Below, piece by piece: positions 10,886 to 22,957 of a stretch of DNA of 64,000 nt (positions are counted from its first letter, which is position 1; each line of letters starts with the position of its first letter). The stretch is taken from NCBI GenBank assembly GCA_029168955.1, contig JAPDOI010000133.1, positions 1,303,001-1,367,000 of the forward strand. Direction: 5' to 3'. The notes under the pieces were generated by a model. It saw only the letters and a list, made by a program, of their open reading frames with translations. It made no database searches and was not told the DNA's origin. The DNA is from Aplectana chamaeleonis. Its lineage: Eukaryota; Nematoda; Chromadorea; Rhabditida; Cosmocercidae. The position numbers and the translations under genes were made by a program.

Positions 10886-11711
10886 CCTGGTGCTCGATCC
10901 AAGTTTCATAAGAACACCGAGCAGAAGCAGGCCGTCGTCAAAGCGAGGCTCAATGTGCTCAGAGCTCTGGGCGGTACATCATAGGGCAGTAGTAAGGAAA
11001 CTATTATCAGGACATACAAGGCCATACTTCAACCCGCTCTGGAGTACGCTGCACCTGTGTGGCAGCAAATGGTATCAGAAACCTCCTGGACCAAGATGTA
11101 GCGTGTACAGAATGCCGCACTTCGTATAGCTACCGTATGTGCAAGAAGTTCCCCAGTCGAGCACTTGCATGCGGAAGACATGCCCGCCCCTCCCCAGGAT
11201 ATCAAGGTGGTCGCCTATGCCGATGATATGACAATAATGTGTCGGGATCGGGATATACATGTGGCCGCCTCCAAGATCAATGAGTACCTGGTCACACTGA
11301 AAAGCTTTTTCGACCGCAAAATGCTAAAGATCTCTGCATCCAAATCGTCGGGATCCGTACTCACAACGAATCCATCAGAGCACAGCACCCACCCGCATGT
11401 CGAGTGGGACGGAGATCGGTGACCTGGTGCTCGATCCAAGTTTCTTTTAAACACCGAGCAGAAGCAGGCCGTCGTGAAAGCCAAGCTCAATGTGCTCAGA
11501 GCTCTGGGTGGTACATCATAGGACAGTAGTAAGGAAACTATTATCAGGACATACAAGGCCATACTTCAACCCGCTCTGGAGTACGCTGCACCGGTGTGGC
11601 AGCACATGGTATCAGAAACCTTCTGGACCAAGATGCAGCGTGTACAGAATGCCGCAGTTCGTATAGCTACCGGATGTGCAAGAAGTTCCCCAGTCGAGCA
11701 CTTGCATGCGG
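10638..11711 (+). repeat. 537-bp tandem duplication of LINE 3' sequence
   Basis: The unit at 10,638-11,174 is repeated at 11,175-11,711 with few differences. It covers the YADD box and the following domain. The first unit ends GCACTTGCATGCGG and joins directly to AAGACATGCCCG of the second, giving a clean head-to-tail junction. After it, LINE 3' sequence continues to about 11,810. Confidence 0.9.
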
Positions 11712-11811
11712 AGACACGATTATTATCAGTAAAGGAGCACTGTCAGCTCCAGGCCCAACAATTTTTCATCAATATCATAAAGCAACCCAACCACTTCTTG
11801 TTCGACTAGGT

Positions 11812-12331
11812 TGGTTGATCCTGTAGGTTTTCTTTTCTTCTCCTCATACTCCTCCCTCTCCTTCATTTTAGCCTCGAAGAGGGTGCTGTCATAGGTTCAG
11901 AAACTGGGCGACCAGTGTTGGATTCGTGCATAGGTCCATTTTAGTCAGCGTGGTAGGTCTCTCCGGACAGTTGAATAAGTGCGCGGTATCATGGCTGATG
12001 CAACCTCAGTCCGGGCTAACATTGGTTCGGGAAGAGGGTAGAATAGGGAGAGGCAGGGTTGCGACTTGGCGCAACGGGGGGGTCGTAAAATAGTTGGAAA
12101 ACTTTCGAAAAAAAAATGAAATCAGTGGGGCTTGTACGATTTGACCGAATTTTACCAAAAATTTTCTGGTCAAAGGGGAGGGGGTCGTAGCTCCGCCGGA
12201 AATTGGCGCAACGGCCTGCTCAATCTTGGGGAGAGGGGATTGTCTATTAGCGTATCTTTCAGTTTCCTACTAGGTTGTTGTACTTTGCTTGAAAAAAAGT
12301 TTATGTTTTCAAATTTCATAAACTAGTTCAG
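11812..12331. other. Probable intronic DNA before the FKBP exon
   Basis: No ORF or repeat was recognised, apart from two GGGGTCGTA-containing segments near 12,075 and 12,180. It ends in ACTAGTTCAG, a plausible splice acceptor for the exon that follows. Confidence 0.4.
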
Positions 12332-12460
12332 ATGTCCGTGGGGCAGCGAGCCAAGTTGACCATTTCGCCTGACATGGGCTACGGATCTGGCGGGGTACCA
12401 GGTGCGATTCCTCCAAACTCAACCCTCATCTTCGACGTCGAGCTGATTGGCTGCAATTAA
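12332..12460 (+). CDS. FKBP12-type peptidyl-prolyl isomerase, terminal exon
   Basis: Forty-two codons and a stop. The peptide opens [14 protein letters not shown] and contains GYG, then [13 protein letters not shown], which is the conserved C-terminal third of FK506-binding proteins. These enzymes catalyse cis-trans isomerisation of proline peptide bonds in the cytosol. The segment carries part of the active-site floor, including the conserved tyrosine-glycine and the IPP loop. The exon begins right after TTCAG and the frame starts at phase 0, where family members have the residues GVAQ just before. No upstream exon is visible in this window; the rest of the gene is presumably further left, beyond the transposon-filled intron, or lost. 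At 42 residues it supplies about 40% of a 108-residue FKBP12. Identification of the family is firm; which paralogue is not. Confidence 0.85.
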   Translation: MSVGQRAKLTISPDMGYGSGGVPGAIPPNSTLIFDVELIGCN

Positions 12461-12563
12461 AATATTCCACTGATTGTGTTTACATTAAAGATCTTATATG
12501 ATACGAGCAATTATTACTTTATCTGATATCCTAGACCGTGAATGAATTGTGAATGTTGTACGC

Positions 12564-12569
12564 AATAAA
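12564..12569 (+). promoter_or_regulatory. Poly(A) signal AATAAA
   Basis: AATAAA lies 104 bp past the FKBP stop codon, at a usual distance for a nematode 3' UTR. It is the only canonical signal in that stretch. Confidence 0.5.
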
Positions 12570-13234
12570 ACTGTCTCATGTGCCATGCCATTTTCGCCGC
12601 TATTTGCCGAAACTGCTACTGTCAATTCAGGTAAAAAAGGTTTCATTGAATAGAATCAGGGTCCAGCAGCATGCTGACAAGGGTCTCGCCGAAGTTGCAG
12701 TTCCCCTGTTGAGGAGTGAAATTCTTTATAATATTTTTCTCAAGCAAATCTGGTGAAATTAAAATTTGTTTTCTTGGGGGAGATCTTGTAATCATTTCTA
12801 GGATGAAAATTTTCAGTTCAAAATTTCTTCGCCTCTTGGTTTCGGAATCAGGGACGAAAAAAAATTTTGGAAACAGAAAATCTAGTTTGACAGAAAACAG
12901 AAAAAAATCTCCAAAAATGGGCAGAAATTTTTTTTTCAAAAATCAATAAAGCGTGTTCAGCTTACACTAAACTAAATTTTTCAAAACATTGAACTTTTTT
13001 TATACATCTTTGCGAGTGATCTATGCTTCTTTCATTGAATTTTCAAAACCGTATAGTTGGCCAGAACAAAATGTATAGACGCTCAAGAATTGCAGATTAT
13101 GAGTGCGATGAGATGACAAATGTTCATTCAACCTTCCTTTTCCCAGGCAATAAAAGCTCGATTACTTTATTAGAAGCTCGATACATATGTCTGTGCAAGG
13201 AGTACGTAGTGCAGTCGGAGCGAGCTTTCCGTTC

Positions 13235-14344
13235 CTTACAAGGGAAGTATAAAAAGCGTAGGTCGGATCTGCCAAAACGACTAGTATGATTAGTATCTCT
13301 TCTGGCTCAATAGTAAAAATGCGCAGTATCCCGCCGCGAGCCGCAGGTTCAAAAAATTTATGAGCATTTTTAAAGCCTGGCGAAAAGGCAAGGGTACCCA
13401 TCAGGCATTTTTTTGGAGTTTCAAAAAATTTTCTCGGATTTAGCTCAAAAGTTGTATGTAGGGGTAATCAAGGGTGGTGAACACGAAACTGGAGTCCATT
13501 TGTCGAAATTTTGAGGTTTACTGTAGGTTACGGTAGGTAACATGTCATTTAGGGGTCAAAACCCACCTCACTATTTTGAAAATCGACAAACGGACGTCAA
13601 ATTCGTATTCTCCACCCCGAATGACCCCTGTATACAAATTTTGGGTAAAATCTGAGATTTTGACCAAACTACCGTATACCCACCGTAATCTGCAAAAATC
13701 GATAAACGGACTCCAGATTCGTGTTTAGCACTCCAAATAACCCTCAGCAAATGATTTTGAGACATATCTATCGTAGAAAACCGGAAATCTCGAAAGTGGC
13801 GTTTTTCCCTCGAAATTTTCCCCGGTTGGGAAGCCTCAAACGAAATGAGCCGAAAACTTTTGAAAATCGACTAGTAAATCACAGGATCATGATCAGCGCC
13901 CCAAAAAACCCCCCTAGGAGAATTTTAAGTCAAATCTGGAACATTTTTCTAAAACGCTTCCAGAGCCCTCAATTAGTAGAAATAAGCGCCCAACCGAAAA
14001 TCTGTATAGTAGAAATAAGCGCCCAACCGAAAATCCGTAAAAGTCCAAAACGCTGTCAGTCTGGACAAAGTACAGAAAATGTGCGTTCACCCAAAATTTG
14101 CTCAGGGTGGTAGTTTTGGGTGCTGAACACATTTATGAGGTCCGTTTCCGGATTTTCCGAAGACTAACGCGCTTTTTGGAAGGTACAAAAAGCACAAAAA
14201 ATGAGCTTTTTAAGCTTGTAACTTCTTGGAACCTGCGGCTCGCGGCGGGATACTGCGCATTTTTACTATTGAGCCAGAAAAGATACTAACGACACTAGTC
14301 GTTTTGGCAGATCAGACCTACGCTTTGTATACTTCCCTTGTAAG
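13235..14344. mobile_element. Foldback element with about 110-130 bp terminal inverted repeats
   Basis: The ends read CTTACAAGGGAAGTATA on the left and TATACTTCCCTTGTAAG on the right. The arms continue through the shared GCGCAGTATCCCGCCGCGAG to about 13,365 and 14,205. The interior shows degenerate repeats of a module with a conserved AATCGA(C/T)AAACGGAC start. No transposase is present. Confidence 0.8.
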
Positions 14345-14711
14345 TGTACATATTTTGACACTTATTGCGGGATAACTGCTGGTTTGAACACTGTACTACT
14401 CCTCAGAGCTGAAAGTCACTCCCGTACCGCGCGCCTGTGCCGTTAGAGTATAAATGACCAGACATTCGAGTATTCGCTCCACCGTTGAGAGCCTCTCGTA
14501 CCTCTGTGGCAGAATTACCATCTGCCTCATAGGCTCACCATCAATTTCTTGGCTCTTCATCTTAACTGAATTCTGTGCCATCTGCGTTGCAGTGAATTAA
14601 AACACGTATTTAGAGTTTTGCGTGCACCCCGCTCTACTAAAGCGGGTAAGCTGGGGAGCGGGTATTCGTAGAGGCTTGACTCTGAGAGAAATTGCCGCTG
14701 CGGCTCCGAGA

Positions 14712-16770
14712 TACAATACTCGCCCTAATTTACTCAAAGAAGTCGCGAAAGTCACGAAAGTCGCGACTTTTCGCCATAACTCGTTTCTTTCTCCATTTTT
14801 CCCCATAGTGTGTGGTACCATTCGAATGTACACGTCGCCCTCTATCCGACTCGATGAAGAAGTTCTGAGAAAGTCCATTTTCGTACTGCTCGCCTACCCG
14901 AAGTACCTGAGGTGAGCCATAAACGGGGGCGCCCGAGATAATTACTCTCCTCTCGGGGAACGCATGCATGCTCACGAGAAGTCGCCAGTCAGTCACTAAC
15001 GTTCTTTCGTAGAAACATTGTAAATAGAGATTGGCAGAGTAGTTGTTTCACGGCCTGAACATAAAATCACTCGCATTGAGGTTTAAAATTTGAAATGTAA
15101 TGGCTTTTCTGAATTCAATTGAGGGGCTGCAGACTTGTCACTGCGCACATTCCGCTAATTCGGAGAATTTTCGCAAACTTCCCATTTCAGGCTCAATGCG
15201 AACTTCGTGACCTTTCAAATAGCTATTTACACTTATGTATGCACAATAATTAACCGAATTTAATTCTAATTTTTTCGTTTTTTTTTTTGAAAATTTTCAA
15301 TTTCTTTTAGATTTTGAGAACTCGAGTTCAATTCAAAAATTTTGCATCCGATTCAATTTTTAACATCCCTTTTTTTCAAGTTTTCGATTTGATTTTGGTT
15401 TTGTTTTGGGAATCTCTAGCCTATTCAAAGTTTTGGGAGCTCGGTAATATGTGCAACTTTTTAATACTACAAATTCAATAAATTTCAATAATTCGGAATG
15501 TGATTCAATTTTATTTCTGATTTTCGAATTCGATTCTTTTTTGATTTTCTAGTTCATTTCAGGTTTCGAAACCCACTCCACGCAGGCAACAACAGTTAGT
15601 CTCCACTTCACTAGAATCTGCGTAATAATCAACTGAATTTAATAACAAGTTTTTTGTTTTTTTTTTATTTGCGATTTGTCTCAGATTTTGCTACTTTGAA
15701 TATAGTACGAAAACCGCAATTAATTCGATTTTTTAACATTGGAAAACTATTCGAATTTTGAAAATTCTGAATTTAATTCTCATTTTTGAATTCCGATTTG
15801 ATTTTGAACTTTTCCATTTTTTTCAAGTTCATTTTAAAATTATTTTTAACCTCGAAATCCAAACTTATTTATGATTTGAAAATTCTCCTTATTTTTTTCG
15901 GGTTTTCAAATTTATTTCAGATTTTTATTGATCTCTTGACTGCTTCAAGTTTTGAAAAGTCGGCAGTTGATTCAAATTTTCAACACCGCAAATTTATTCA
16001 AATCTTAAAATTCTGAATTTAATTCAAATTCAATTCTTATTTTTGAATTCTGATTTTTTATTTACTAAATTTTGAATTCATTTCAGATTTCTAAAATCTA
16101 AATATTTCAAATTGTCATAAACTGAATTTGATTAAAATTTTGACACTTGAAATTCAAAGCTAATTTTAAAATTCCGAACTGTCCAAATTTTTGACTTTAA
16201 TCAAAATTTCGGATGTATTTCGAATTCTGAGAGTGAGACAAACTTTTCAGCATTTGTAAACATTGCTGAAAAATAAAAAAGCGAATCTTGTCAAATTCAT
16301 TATTTTTCATCGCGATATTAATTCATACTAAATGTATTCAGTATTTTGTTTTTTTTATTTCTTTAAAATTTCAAAATTTTTGATTTTACCTATTTATTGA
16401 TTTTATCATTTTTATGTATTGAATACAATTTTCTTGAATGCCTATTTATAACTTTATTGAAGCCACTGACCGATCCAAAATGCATCTAGAATCGCAGAAG
16501 TTCGAAGATTTCAGAAGTTCTAGGGCTTTTATGAGTGGTGGTGTACAGATTTGGAGCCCTGCCAACGCTAGCCCTGTGTGTGACCCTTCAACCCTCGCAT
16601 GCCGGCCGATTTACCAACACAGGCGCTGGCCTTCTCCGTCGCCACTGACCAACACATATCGACTGGATGGCCCACACGAGACTGAAATACGGAAGAATCT
16701 TCAATAAATATGCGTTCCCATATACTCCGCGGTCAAAATATAGACGACTTCCGAGAATTTTCAAACCTTT
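14712..16770. repeat. Large palindrome, left arm
   Basis: About 2 kb that is found inverted at 17,448-18,183 plus 23,571-24,951. The outer part contains CCTAATTTACTCAAAGAAGTCGC and the ACTAACGTTCTTTCGTAG stretch; the middle is AT-rich with TTGAATTC words; the inner part ends in a segment with CGGTCAAAATATAGACGAC. The match is close enough to read by eye with only scattered mismatches. Confidence 0.9.
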
Positions 16771-17447
16771 TTCTTTTTTTTCATTTTCATTTTTTTGACA
16801 TTTCTGCCCGCAAAACGCTTGAGGCATTCTGGATCGCTACTAGGATTCCAAAAATCAATCGCAGGGAGGAGTGCGTCGCAATTAGCCAAGATTTGGCACC
16901 TTACATGGACCTCTGCGGGCTATGTCACCTTAATCAGTCGCCGTAGGTGGTCCTTTGAGGCAGGTCGCTACCATATATAAGGGGGCCCGGGGCGCGAGTT
17001 TCATCCCCTGTGTTTTTCTCATCTGAGGGTTACTTGTTGAGCTCGTCGGCTCACAGTACTAGGTTGGTCTGTTTTTCCTTACCTCTTCGCGTCGTGGGTG
17101 GTCCTGCTTCCCACTGAAAGCGATACTGTTGAATGAAATGACGCTCGATCGGATAGTTTTTCCAAATGCTCTCTACTTTCCAGGCTCCGAAGAAGGCGAA
17201 AACGCCGAAACGTCAGCCGAATAAATCTGTACCATACTCGGTTCTAAGCTGCAGGAAACTACTGTCAGTAAAATGAATTTTCAAGAAATTACTAAATAAT
17301 ACTTAAAAATGTTCAATATAATAGATATGATCAATGAAAAAATTAGAAATTATCACAGAAAAAACATGTATTGAAAACATTCAAAATGGAATAAATTTTG
17401 ATGAAATTTTATGAATTCTAAAAAAATTTTAAAATTTTAATTAAGGA
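16771..17447. other. Spacer of the large palindrome
   Basis: About 680 bp of single-copy sequence between the arms. It includes a TATA box-like site and a GC-rich start-like region at about 16,974-17,000, and the sequence GAAGAAGGCGAAAACGCC near 17,190. No long ORF is present. Confidence 0.5.
16974..16980 (+). promoter_or_regulatory. Possible TATA box
   Basis: TATATAA followed by a GC-rich run (GGGGGCCCGGGGCGCGAG) about 25 bp before a CATCCC motif. Position and composition would fit a transposon-borne promoter reading rightward, but no transcript is defined. Confidence 0.25.
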
Positions 17448-18183
17448 AAAGGTTTGAAAATTCTCGGAAGTCGTCTATATTTTGACCGCTGAGTATATGG
17501 GAACGCATATTTATTGAAGATTCTTCCATATTTCAGTCTCGTGTGGGCCATCCAGTCGATATGCGTTGGTCAGTGGCGGCGGAGAAGTCCAGCCTACGTT
17601 GCTAAATCGGCCGGCATGCGAGGGGTGAAGGGTCACGCACAGGGCTAGCGTTGGCAAGGCTCCAAATCTGTACACCACCACTCATAAAAGCCCTAGAACT
17701 TCTGAAATCTTCGAACTTCCTCGATTCTAGATGCATTTTGGATCGATCAGTGGCTTCAATAAATTTATAAATAGGCATTCAAGAAAATTGTATTCAATAC
17801 ATAAAAATGATAAAATCAATAAATAGGTAAAATCAAAAATTTTGAAATTTTAAAGAAATAAAAGAAACAAAATACTGAATACATTTAGTATGAATCAATA
17901 TCTCAATGAAAAATAATGAATTTGACAAGATTCGCTTTTTTATTTTTCAGCAATGTTTACAAATGCTGAAAAGTTTGTCTCACTCTCAAAATTCGAACTA
18001 CATCCGAAATTTTGATTAAAGTCAACAATTTGGACAGTTCGGAATTTTAAAATTCGCTTTGAATTTCAAGTTTCAAAATTTTAATCAAACTCAGTTTATG
18101 AAAATTTGAAATATTTAGATTTTAGAAATCTGAAACAAATTCAAAATTTAGCAAATAAAAAATCAGAATTCAAAAATAAGAAT
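17448..18183. repeat. Large palindrome, right arm, proximal part
   Basis: Inverted copy of about 16,035-16,770. It stops abruptly at 18,183 inside an AT-rich word region where the satellite-bearing insertion begins, and resumes at about 23,571. Confidence 0.9.
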
Positions 18184-18501
18184 CGCTCCAGCCGCGAAGC
18201 GGCTGGAGAGGTTTGGTTTTGCCTGGCACTTGTGATCACTTAGATTTTGGTAAAGTAGTTAATAAAACCTGTAAAACAAATTTTCTAGAGATTTCCTTCT
18301 GGATATAAGTGAGAGAGTATAGAAGACACCCGCTGACAAAATTTGAGCCAAATCGATTGAAAATTAACAAAGTTAGATCGGCGGAAGCTTAGCTAAAATT
18401 CGCGTTTTTTCTTGTAACGCGTCCCTCGTGTCCTGTTCCTCGTCCCTCGTCCCTCGTTCCTCGTTCGCGCCACTAGCCACTGCCAGTGGTCGCAGGCTAT
18501 C
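18184..18501. other. Left flank of the satellite insertion, with terminal hairpin
   Basis: Begins with a perfect 10-bp stem CTCCAGCCGC/GCGGCTGGAG around the loop GAA (18,186-18,208), then AGGTTTGGTTTTGCC. A related AAGGTTTGGTTCTGC follows GCGGCTGG near 495-515, so the end probably belongs to a dispersed family. A short TCGTCCC repeat lies at 18,435-18,460. A Helitron end was considered, but the expected CTRR terminus is not seen. Confidence 0.5.
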
Positions 18502-21500
18502 AGTACATAGGGCATCTGATGACGTCATCAGGGTGTCATGTAAAGTACATAGGGCATCTGATGACGTCATCAAGATGTCATGTAAAGTACATAGGGCATC
18601 TGATGACGTCATCAGGGTGTCATGTAAAGTACATAGGGCATCTGATGACGTCATCAGGGTGTCATGTAAAGTACATAGGGCATCTGATGACGTCATCAGG
18701 GTGTCATGTAAAGTACATAGGGCATCTGATGACGTCATCAAGATGTCATGTAAAGTACATAGGGCATCTGATGACGTCATAAGGGTGTCACGTAAAGTAC
18801 ATAGGGCATCTGATGACGTCATCAGGGTGTCATGTAAAGTACATAGGGCATCTGATGACGTCATCAGGGTGTCATGTAAAGTACATAGGGCATCTGATGA
18901 CGTCATCAGGATGTCATGTAAAGTACATAGGGCATCTGATGACGTCATCAGGGTGTCATGTAAAGTACATAGGGCATCTGATGACGTCATCAGGGTGTCA
19001 TGTAAAGTACATAGGGCATCTGATGACGTCATCAGGGTGTCATGTAAAGTACATAGGGCATCTGATGACGTCATCAGGGTGTCATGTAAAGTACATAGGG
19101 CATCTGATGACGTCATCAGGATGTCATGTAAAGTACATAGGGCATCTGATGACGTCATAAGGGTGTCACGTAAAGTACATAGGGCATCTGATGACGTCAT
19201 CAGGGTGTCATGTAAAGTACATAAGGCATCTGATGACGTCATCAGGGTGTCATGTAAAGTACATAGGGCATCTGATGACGTCATAAGGGTGTCACGTAAA
19301 GTACATAGGGCATCTGATGACGTCATCAGGGTGTCATGTAAAGTACATAGGGCATCTGATGACGTCATCAGGGTGTCATGTAAAGTACATAGGGCATCTG
19401 ATGACATCATCAGGATGTCATGTAAAGTACATAGGGCATCTGATGACATCATCAGGATGTCATGTAAAGTACATAGGGCATCTGATGACGTCATCAGGGT
19501 GTCATGTAAAGTACATAGGGCATCTGATGACGTCATCAGGGTGTCATGTAAAGTACATAGGGCATCTGATGACGTCATCAGGGTGTCATGTAAAGTACAT
19601 AGGGCATCTGATGACGTCATCAGGATGTCATGTAAAGTACATAGGGCATCTGATGACGTCATCAGGTGTCATGTAAAGTACATAGGGCATCTGATGACGT
19701 CATCAGGGTGTCATGTAAAGTACATAGGGCATCTGATGACGTCATCAGGGTGTCATGTAAAGTACATAGGGCATCTGATGACGTCATCAGGGTGTCATGT
19801 AAAGTACATAGGGCATCTGATGACGTCATCAGGGTGTGATGTAAAGTACATAGGGCATCTGATGACGTCATCAGGGTGTCATGTAAAGTACATAGGGCAT
19901 CTGATGACGTCATCAGGGTGTCATGTAAAGTACATAGGGCATCTGATGACGTCATCAGGGTGTCATGTAAAGTACATAGGGCATCTGATGACGTCATCAG
20001 GATGTCATGTAAAGTACATAGGGCATCTGATGACGTCATCAGGATGTCATGTAAAGTACATAGTGCACCTGATGACGTCATCAGGGTGTCATGTAAAGTA
20101 CATAGGGCACCTGATGACGTCATCAGGGTGTGATGTAAAGTACATAGGGCATCTGATGACGTCATCAGGGTGTGATGTAAAGTACATAGGGCATCTGATG
20201 ACGTCATCAGGATGTCATGTAAAGTACATAGGGCATCTGATGACGTCATCAGGGTGTCATGTAAAGTACATAGGGCATCTGATGACGTCATCAGGGTGTC
20301 ATGTAAAGTACATAGGGCATCTGATGACGTCATCAGGGTGTCATATAAAGTACATAGGGCATCTGATGACGTCATCAGGGTGTCATGTAAAGTACATAGG
20401 GCATCTGATGACGTCATCAGGGTGTCATGCAAAGTACATAGGGCATCTGATGACGTCATCAGGGTGTCATGTAAAGTACATAGGGCATCTGATGACGTCA
20501 TCAGGGTGTCATGTAAAGTACATAGGGCATCTGATGACGTCATCAGGGTGTCATGTAAAGTACATAGGGCATCTGATGACGTCATCAGGGTGTGATGTAA
20601 AGGACATAGGGCATCTGATGACGTCATCATCATGTAAAGTACATAGGGCATCTGATGACGTCATCAGGGTGTCATGTAAAGTACATAGGGCATCTGATGA
20701 CGTCATCAGGGTGTCATGTAAAGTACATAGGGCATCTGATGACGTCATCAGGGTGTCATATAAAGTACATAGGGCATCTGATGACGTCATCAGGGTGTCA
20801 TGTAAAGTACATAGGGCATCTGATGACGTCATCAGGGTGTCATGCAAAGTACATAGGGCATCTGATGACGTCATCAGGGTGTCATGTAAAGTACATAGGG
20901 CATCTGATGACGTCATCAGGGTGTCATGTAAAGTACATAGGGCATCTGATGACGTCATCAGGGTGTCATGTAAAGTACATAGGGCATCTGATGACGTCAT
21001 CAGGGTGTGATGTAAAGTACATAGGGCATCTGATGACGTCATCAGGGTGTCATGTGAAGTACATAGGGCATCTGATGACGTCATCAGGGTGTCATGTAAA
21101 GTACATAGGGCATCTGATGACGTCATCAGGGTGTCATGTAAAGTACATAGGGCATCTGATGACGTCATCAGGATGTCATGTAAAGTACATAGGGCATCTG
21201 ATGACGTCATCAGGATGTCATGTAAAGTACATAGGGCACCTGATGACGTCATCAGGGTGTCATGTAAAGTACATAGGGCACCTGATGACGTCATCAGGGT
21301 GTCATGTAAAGTACATAGGGCATCTGATGACGTCATCAGGATGTCATGTAAAGTACATAGGGCATCTGATGACGTCATCAGGGTGTCATGTAAAGTACAT
21401 AGGGCATCTGATGACGTCATCAGAGTGTCATGTAAAGTACATAGGGCATCTGATGACGTCATCAGGGTGTCATGTAAAGTACATAGGGCATCTGATGACG

Positions 21501-22823
21501 TCATCAGGGTGTCATGTAAAGTACATAGGGCATCTGATGACGTCATCAGGGTGTCATGCAAAGTACATAGGGCATCTGATGACGTCATCAGGGTGTCATG
21601 TAAAGTACATAGGGCATCTGATGACGTCATCAGGATGTCATGTAAAGTACATAGGGCATCTGATGACGTCATCAGGGTGTCATGTAAAGTACATAGGGCA
21701 TCTGATGACGTCATCAGGGTGTCATGTAAAGTACATAGGGCATCTGATGACGTCATCAGGGTGTCATGTAAAGTACATAGGGCATCTGATGACGTCATCA
21801 GGGTGTCATGTAAAGTACATAGGGCATCTGATGACGTCATCAGGGCGTCATGTAAAGTACATAGGGCATCTGATGACGTCATCAGGGTGTCATGTAAAGT
21901 ACATAGGGCATCTGATGACGTCATTAGGATGTCATGTAAAGTACATAGGGCATCTGATGACGTCATCAGGATGTCATGTAAAGTACATAGGGCATCTGAT
22001 GACGTCATCAGGGTGTCATGTAAAGTACATAGGGCATCTGATGACGTCATCAGGGTGTCATGTAAAGTACATAGGGCATCTGATGACGTCATTAGGATGT
22101 CATGTAAAGTACATAGGGCATCTGATGACGTCATCAGGATGTCATGTAAAGTACATAGGGCACCTGATGACGTCATCAGGGTGTCATGTAGAGTACATAG
22201 GGCATCTGATGACGTCATCAGGGTGTCATGTAAAGTACATAGGGCATCTGATGACGTCATCAGGGTGTCATGTAAAGTACATAGGGCATCTGATGACGTC
22301 ATCAGGATGTCATGTAAAGTACATAGGGCATCTGATGACGTCATCAGGGTGTCATGTAAAGTACATAGGGCATCTGATGACGTCATCAGGGTGTCATGCA
22401 AAGTACATAGGGCATCTGATGACGTCATCAGAGTGTCATGTAAAGTACACAGGGCATCTGATGACGTCATCAGGGTGTCATGCAAAGTACATAGGGCATC
22501 TGATGACGTCATCAGGTATCATGCAAAGTACATAGGGCATCTGATGACGTCATTAGGATGTCATGTAAAGTACATAGGGCATCTGATGGCGTCATCAGGA
22601 TGCCATGTAAAGTACATAGGGCATCTGATGACGTCATCAGGGTGTCATGTAAAGTACATAGGGCATCTGATGACGTCGTCAGGATGTGACGTAAAGTACA
22701 TAGGGCATCTGATGACGTCATTAGGATGTCATGTAAAGAACATAGTGCATCTGATGACGTCATCATGGTGTCATGTAAAGTACATAGGGCATCTGATGAC
22801 GTCATCAGGACGTCGTGGAAAGT
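18502..22823. repeat. 42-bp satellite, about 103 units, each with a CRE palindrome
   Basis: Head-to-tail units of exactly 42 bp span 4.3 kb with very low divergence. Each unit contains the 16-bp perfect palindrome CTGATGACGTCATCAG, whose core TGACGTCA is the full cAMP-response element bound by CREB/ATF bZIP proteins. Only about four units have a damaged core (for example at 19,405, 19,447, 22,586 and 22,674). Variant units (CATATAAAG, CATGCAAAG, GTGTGATG) recur in the same order 415 bp apart near 20,341 and 20,756, showing higher-order duplication. Because 42 is 14 codons, frames up to 860 and 653 codons stay open on the two strands; they are repeat artefacts. Confidence 0.98.
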
Positions 22824-22957
22824 GAGTAGCGCTTAATTCGTAGCGTGCGCAACAAGTTTGTTGCTTACTGATTATTATAGGAATCAATGCTATTTGAAAA
22901 ATATTGAAGATTTTTTCATAGATATTACTTCGTAATATCAATAAAAAGTGAACAATT

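Noticed and set aside
18428..21010. An 860-codon plus-strand ORF and overlapping long frames on both strands (653, 626, 592, 429 codons)
   Set aside because: They are translations of the 42-bp satellite, which stays open because 42 is a multiple of three. The 14-residue peptide repeats only mirror the DNA period.
18502..22823. CRISPR array
   Set aside because: The units are contiguous head-to-tail repeats with no unique spacers, and this is a nematode genome.
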